Source: an uncultured Clostridia bacterium | GTDB lineage: Bacteria; Bacillota; Clostridia; TANB77; CAG-508 | Direction: 5' to 3' | NCBI GenBank assembly: GCA_944388935.1 | Contig: CALXKK010000015.1 | Coordinates: 1 to 42,434, forward strand | Length of the DNA: 42,434 nt | Shown here: positions 39,263 through 42,434 of the stretch, in pieces | Position numbering within the stretch: position 1 is the first letter of the stretch | Layout of the letters: each line of letters opens with the position of its first letter | Program-made: the position numbers and the translations under genes | Notes under the pieces: generated by a model | The model's database searches: none | What the model was told of the DNA's origin: nothing | What the model saw: only the letters and a program-made list of their open reading frames with translations

Positions 39263-39940
39263 ATGAGAAAAGTAAAAGAAAATGTAATTGCATATACAAT
39301 AGATAAAGCTATATTTGGAGATTTTTCTATATTAGTAAATAACGGAGAAGTAGTAGTAAAAGCTCCTTGGTATTTTTCTAGACAACGTATACAAGAAGCA
39401 ATAAAAGAAAATAAGAATTGGATATTAAAGAAATTAAAAGAAATGGAAAATGTATCTTTATTTAAAACAACAAAGATATTAGGTATTAATTATGCTGTAA
39501 AAATTTTATCTAGAAATGTAAAGAGTCCAGAATTAAATTTAAATAATAATTATATAGAAATAATATTACCATCTAAAATAAAAGGTAAAAATAATAGTCA
39601 AATAATAGATATAATATTAAATAAAATGTATAACAAATTAGCAGAAAAACATTTAGAAAATGTTTTTGAAGAAATAAGAATAGAAACAGGTTTAGCACCA
39701 GAAGATTATAAAATAGTACAAAATCAAAAAGAATTAGCAAAATTTAATTTCAATACAAAAGAAATATATATTAATTCTAGAATTATGGAATTAGATGAAA
39801 ATTGCATAAAATATATAATAATACATGAATTATGTCATTTAAAATATAAAACTCATGCAAAAGGATTTTATAAAATGTTAAAATCATATTTTCCAAAATA
39901 TGAGAAATATGACGAAATTTTAAAGGAATATAAATTTTAA
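39263..39940 (+). CDS. YgjP-like zinc metallopeptidase domain protein
   Basis: A 225-residue protein of the YgjP/DUF45 (SprT-like zincin) family. The zinc motif is HELCH (His188, Glu189, His192) with a further His198, within IIHELCHLKYKTHAKGFYKM, the family hallmark. The N-terminal half has strands and a helix RIQEAIKENKNWILKKLKE typical of these proteins. There is no signal peptide. Family members are often annotated as metal-dependent hydrolases of unknown substrate. GGGAGG precedes the ATG, with a clear promoter upstream. It is monocistronic, bounded by terminators on both sides. Confidence 0.88.
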   Translation: MRKVKENVIAYTIDKAIFGDFSILVNNGEVVVKAPWYFSRQRIQEAIKENKNWILKKLKEMENVSLFKTTKILGINYAVKILSRNVKSPELNLNNNYIEIILPSKIKGKNNSQIIDIILNKMYNKLAEKHLENVFEEIRIETGLAPEDYKIVQNQKELAKFNFNTKEIYINSRIMELDENCIKYIIIHELCHLKYKTHAKGFYKMLKSYFPKYEKYDEILKEYKF

Positions 39941-39946
39941 TATAAA

Positions 39947-39991
39947 AAAGAGGGGCAGAGAGCTAAATATTTTGCCTTCTCTTCTTTATTA
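39947..39991 (+). terminator. Probable terminator after the YgjP-like gene
   Basis: AAGAGGGGCA can pair with TGCCTTCTCTT with one bulge, followed by CTTTATTATAT. The stem is imperfect. Confidence 0.5.
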
Positions 39992-40030
39992 TATAGAAGA
40001 AATATTCTATAGGTTGTGCTAAAGCATGAA

Positions 40031-40059
40031 TTGTATTTTTATGGAAATCGTGATATATT
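40031..40059 (+). promoter_or_regulatory. Promoter for the ankyrin-repeat gene
   Basis: TTGTAT (40031-40036), 17-base spacer, TATATT (40054-40059) with TG one base before it. About 80 bases of leader follow, holding a small ACTCC/GGAGT hairpin. Confidence 0.55.
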
Positions 40060-40138
40060 ATTAATGTTAATCTTTTTTATACTCCTTTTTTCATCTGGAG
40101 TTGGACATATGTGTTAAAACGATTGTTTTGGGAGGAAA

Positions 40139-40906
40139 ATGAAAAGTGTTATGGAGAAAAACATGCGACTGTCAAAAATAGATGAAGCTCTAATTACAGC
40201 GGCACGTAGGAACAATGTACGAGCTGTTAAGGTGTTGCTAAAATTAGGAGCTAGTCAACAGGCAAGAGATAAGGCTTTGGAAGAGGCAACTCGTTGGAGG
40301 AGATTTGAAATAGTTGATGTTTTACTTAAGGCAAACATAAGTAATGGAGAGAAAGATACAGCATTATGCATGGCATCTTACTTTGGTAACAAGGCAATAG
40401 TTGAATTACTATTGGAGTCAGGAGTAAGCCAAAAGGCTAAAGACGAGGCTCTAATTAAAGCTGTTTGTGCGAGTAACTTAGAAATAACCGAATTATTACT
40501 GAGAGCAGGGACGAGCCAGAGTGCTAGAGATAAAGCTTTGGAACGGGAGTATAGGGATGACCTACCAATAACTAAGCTACTTCTGAGAGCAGGAGTTAGT
40601 CAGAAAGTTAAAGATATAGCGCTAATTAAAGCCGCTGACTGTTGCAATGTGGAGAAAGCTAAACTTTTGATGAGCGAAGGAGCTGATCCGAATGCAAATA
40701 TCCAGGATGCAAGTGCTTTAAACTGTGCCATTTGTTTAAAGTATAGTGCTGAAACGATGGTAAAGGTGTTATTGCAAGGCGGAGCTGTGCCAACGAAGGA
40801 AGATATAAAGATTGCAAAGAGTCTTCATAAGCCAGGTGTAGTTGCCTTACTGCTTAAAGCAATGTGTGTGAATTTTTTCACTGAACTAGGTAGTAGAAGG
40901 CAATAG
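40139..40906 (+). CDS. Ankyrin-repeat protein of foreign base composition
   Basis: A 255-residue protein made almost entirely of about seven ankyrin repeats of 31-34 residues, without signal peptide or other domain. Repeat units are visible as DEALITAARRNNVRAVKVLL, KDTALCMASYFGNKAIVELL and KDEALIKAVCASNLEITELL, with linkers of the form GVSQKAKD recurring in several units. Ankyrin repeats mediate protein-protein binding; the partner is unknown. G+C is visibly higher than in neighbours (about 43% in sampled lines) and codons CGT, CTG and GCC are common, suggesting acquisition. The ribosome-binding site GGGAGG is only three bases from the ATG, closer than usual. Confidence 0.82.
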   Translation: MKSVMEKNMRLSKIDEALITAARRNNVRAVKVLLKLGASQQARDKALEEATRWRRFEIVDVLLKANISNGEKDTALCMASYFGNKAIVELLLESGVSQKAKDEALIKAVCASNLEITELLLRAGTSQSARDKALEREYRDDLPITKLLLRAGVSQKVKDIALIKAADCCNVEKAKLLMSEGADPNANIQDASALNCAICLKYSAETMVKVLLQGGAVPTKEDIKIAKSLHKPGVVALLLKAMCVNFFTELGSRRQ

Positions 40907-40976
40907 CATCTTTAGAGGGCTTTTGTAAACTTTTTATATCTGTTGTCTCTAATTCGAAGGCGTGTGATTTTTCCAT

Positions 40977-41008
40977 CGGTAAAAAGGGGCTTTATGCCCC
41001 TTTTACCG
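40977..41008 (+). terminator. Strong terminator hairpin after the ankyrin gene
   Basis: CGGTAAAAAGGGGC (40977-40990) pairs with GCCCCTTTTACCG (40996-41008) with one extra A and a TTTAT loop. The GGGGC/GCCCC core flanked by A and T tracts could act in either direction. Confidence 0.75.
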
Positions 41009-41016
41009 GCTGAAAT

Positions 41017-41045
41017 TTGACATTATAATAACTTTAATATATAAC
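41017..41045 (+). promoter_or_regulatory. Promoter for the HD-domain gene, with 13-base tandem repeat
   Basis: Perfect TTGACA (41017-41022), 17-base spacer, TATAAC (41040-41045). A 13-base unit beginning ATAACTTTAATA occurs at 41028 and again at 41041, covering the spacer and the start region. Confidence 0.75.
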
Positions 41046-41080
41046 TTTAATAATTTAATCTATGATATAGGAGGTAAAAA

Positions 41081-41650
41081 ATGGATAGAGAACAAGCAAT
41101 TAATTTATTAAAAAAATATAATAAAGAAGAATTTCATTTAAGACATGCTCTTACAGTAGAACAAGTTATGAGATATTTTGCCAAGAAAAATGGTTATGAC
41201 GAAGATTTTTGGGGATTAGTTGGTTTATTACATGATGTAGATTATGAACAATTTCCAGATGAACATTGCAAAAAAGCTCCAGAACTTTTAGCAGAAATAG
41301 GAGCAAGCGATGAATTAATTCATGCTGTATGTAGCCATGGATATGGTATTTGCTCTGATGTTAAACCAGAACACGAAATGGAAAAAATATTATTTGCAGT
41401 AGATGAATTAACAGGACTTATATGGGCTGCAGCTAAAATGCGTCCATCAAAAAGTACTAAAGATATGGAAGTATCTAGCTTAAAGAAAAAATTTAAAGAT
41501 AAAAAATTTGCAGCCGGTTGTTCAAAAGATACAATTAGACAAGGTGCAGAACAATTAGGTTGGGAATTAAATGATTTATTCGAAAAAACAATTTTAGCTA
41601 TGAGAGCTAGTGAAGATAAAATAGAAGAAGAATTAGCAAAGATAAAGTAA
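41081..41650 (+). CDS. HD-domain phosphohydrolase-like protein
   Basis: A 189-residue protein with an HD metal-binding fold. His22 lies in LRHALTVEQVM, the HD pair (His51, Asp52) in LLHDVDYEQF, further histidines in HAVCSHGYG (His81, His86), and a late Asp in VDELTGLIWAA, in the order expected for the superfamily. Similar short proteins are annotated as HDIG or hydrolase; the substrate is unknown. AGGAGG lies before the ATG and a clear promoter upstream. The GNAT gene follows after 14 bases and is probably cotranscribed. Confidence 0.87.
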   Translation: MDREQAINLLKKYNKEEFHLRHALTVEQVMRYFAKKNGYDEDFWGLVGLLHDVDYEQFPDEHCKKAPELLAEIGASDELIHAVCSHGYGICSDVKPEHEMEKILFAVDELTGLIWAAAKMRPSKSTKDMEVSSLKKKFKDKKFAAGCSKDTIRQGAEQLGWELNDLFEKTILAMRASEDKIEEELAKIK

Positions 41651-41664
41651 AATTGGAGAGAGGA

Positions 41665-42165
41665 ATGAATAATTTTATATGTAAGATTGCTTCACTTGAA
41701 GAAATGAATAAAAAATGGGATTATGAAATAGAACATTGTAAAAATAATAAAAATAATTGGATTATATGGAAAAAACAAGCAATAGAAAATACTCAAAAAG
41801 GTTATAGCATTCCTTATTATGGAATACTTAATGGCAATATAATATGCGAAGCAACCGCTATGTTAGAACCTAAAAAAGTACAAAATTGCGAAGGTTTAGT
41901 CGGAAAAAATATAGTATATTTAGAAGCTTTTAGAACAATTGAAGAATACCAAGGAAAAGGATATTTTTCAAAATTGTTTAAATTTATGATTGATGATTTG
42001 CAACAAAGAGGTTTTAAAAAAGTTACAGTGGGAGTTGAGCCAAAAGAAGAAAAAAACAGACAAATTTATGAACATTTTGGCTTTACAGAATTTATAAAGT
42101 CTGCACAAGAGATATATCCTGATGGAACAGCAATTGATGTAGATTATTATGGAAAAAATTTATAA
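41665..42165 (+). CDS. GNAT family acetyltransferase
   Basis: A 166-residue GNAT fold protein. The core is VYLEAFRTIEEYQGKGYFSK (strand 4 with the acetyl-CoA pyrophosphate loop QGKGY), then a helix LFKFMIDDLQQRGF, then KVTVGVEPKEEKNRQIYEHF and the final FTEFIK strand. The acceptor is unknown. TTG at 41653 could extend the frame by four residues, but the ATG at 41665 has GAGAGAGG directly upstream, so I prefer it. It is likely coupled to the HD gene. Confidence 0.87.
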   Translation: MNNFICKIASLEEMNKKWDYEIEHCKNNKNNWIIWKKQAIENTQKGYSIPYYGILNGNIICEATAMLEPKKVQNCEGLVGKNIVYLEAFRTIEEYQGKGYFSKLFKFMIDDLQQRGFKKVTVGVEPKEEKNRQIYEHFGFTEFIKSAQEIYPDGTAIDVDYYGKNL

Positions 42166-42183
42166 TATTAATCAATGAAAATT

Positions 42184-42217
42184 GGCAACTAATTAGTGTT
42201 AATTAGTTGCCTTATAT
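42184..42217. terminator. Bidirectional terminator between the GNAT gene and tRNA-Gly
   Basis: GGCAACTAATTA (42184-42195) and TAATTAGTTGCC (42200-42211) form a perfect 12-base stem with a GTGT loop. T-rich sequence follows on the plus strand, and AATTTT on the minus strand. Confidence 0.8.
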
Positions 42218-42229
42218 TTATTATTTAAT

Positions 42230-42303
42230 TGGAGCGGGCAGTGGGAATTGAACCCACACCTTTGGGTCGGAAGCACAATATTCTACCATTAAACTATACC
42301 CGC
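42230..42303 (-). tRNA. tRNA-Gly, anticodon TCC, copy 1
   Basis: Minus-strand cloverleaf with acceptor GCGGGTA/TGCCCGC, discriminator T and encoded CCA. Loop CTTCCGA gives anticodon TCC (plus positions 42269-42271), reading GGA/GGG. The anticodon stem TTGTG/CCCAA has a T-C mismatch at pair 30-40, and the D stem relies on two G-T pairs, so it is weaker than copy 2. The T arm GTGGG/CCCAC is intact. Confidence 0.88.
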
Positions 42304-42328
42304 ATGTATAATAAATAAATATTATAAA

Positions 42329-42356
42329 AGCAACAACTAAAAAGTTGTTGCTAAAA
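42329..42356 (-). terminator. Terminator-like hairpin between the two tRNA-Gly genes
   Basis: AGCAACAACT (42329-42338) pairs perfectly with AGTTGTTGCT (42343-42352). On the minus strand, downstream of the distal tRNA, it is followed by TTTTATAATATT. It could end the copy 2 transcript. Confidence 0.65.
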
Positions 42357-42362
42357 TAAAAA

Positions 42363-42434
<72 letters not shown>

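Overview
The window is a chromosomal segment of a low-G+C (roughly one-third G+C) Gram-positive bacterium, most likely an anaerobic member of the Clostridia. The evidence is a PolC-type replicative polymerase, a glycine T-box ahead of a GlyQS-type glycyl-tRNA synthetase, pyruvate phosphate dikinase, a complete lower-glycolysis block, a GGGtGRT protein, A-rich codon use, and strong GGAGG ribosome-binding sites with some TTG starts. I see no CRISPR array, transposase or prophage, and no species can be assigned from sequence alone.

Layout. (1) 184-9874 (+): pyrH-frr-uppS-cdsA-rseP, a small PH-domain-like membrane protein, polC and a DUF1294 protein, tightly packed like an operon. dxr, which often sits next to rseP, is not here. 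(2) 9881-14681 (+): promoter, T-box and terminator controlling glyS, then a 61-residue orphan and ppdK with its own promoter. (3) 14751-19265 (+): two large tandem paralogues of unrecognised family, each with a gluzincin-type zinc site and a shared C-terminal tail. (4) 23364-19367 (-): tsaE-tsaB-rimI followed by a Lon-family (LonB-like) protease, from a clear promoter. (5) 23572-26275 (+): dxs and a YlmH-like S4 protein. (6) 26407-36143 (+): gap, pgk, tpiA, gpmI, then a YezG-like protein, an IscU-like scaffold, a DNPH1-like protein, a GGGtGRT protein, a base-composition-foreign 110-residue ORF, and eno. (7) 36255-42434: a class B penicillin-binding protein, an acyltransferase, tRNA-Gln(CTG), a YgjP-like metallopeptidase, a foreign-looking ankyrin-repeat protein, an HD-domain protein, a GNAT protein, and two tRNA-Gly(TCC) genes on the minus strand, the second cut by the window edge.

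How the parts connect. Region 1 combines nucleotide supply, ribosome recycling, lipid-carrier and phospholipid synthesis, membrane proteolysis and replication. Regions 2 and 6 carry phosphoenolpyruvate/pyruvate interconversion and every step from glyceraldehyde-3-phosphate to phosphoenolpyruvate. The GlyRS T-box and the two tRNA-Gly(TCC) genes belong to one regulatory circuit.

The least explained material is: a two-hairpin element present three times in the transcribed sense, with paired changes that keep both stems (23402-23459, 27581-27641, 28894-28949), including a copy that looks nested inside another; the twin putative metalloproteases; a PolC with two OB folds in tandem; and the IscU-like/DNPH1-like/GGGtGRT trio inside the glycolytic block.
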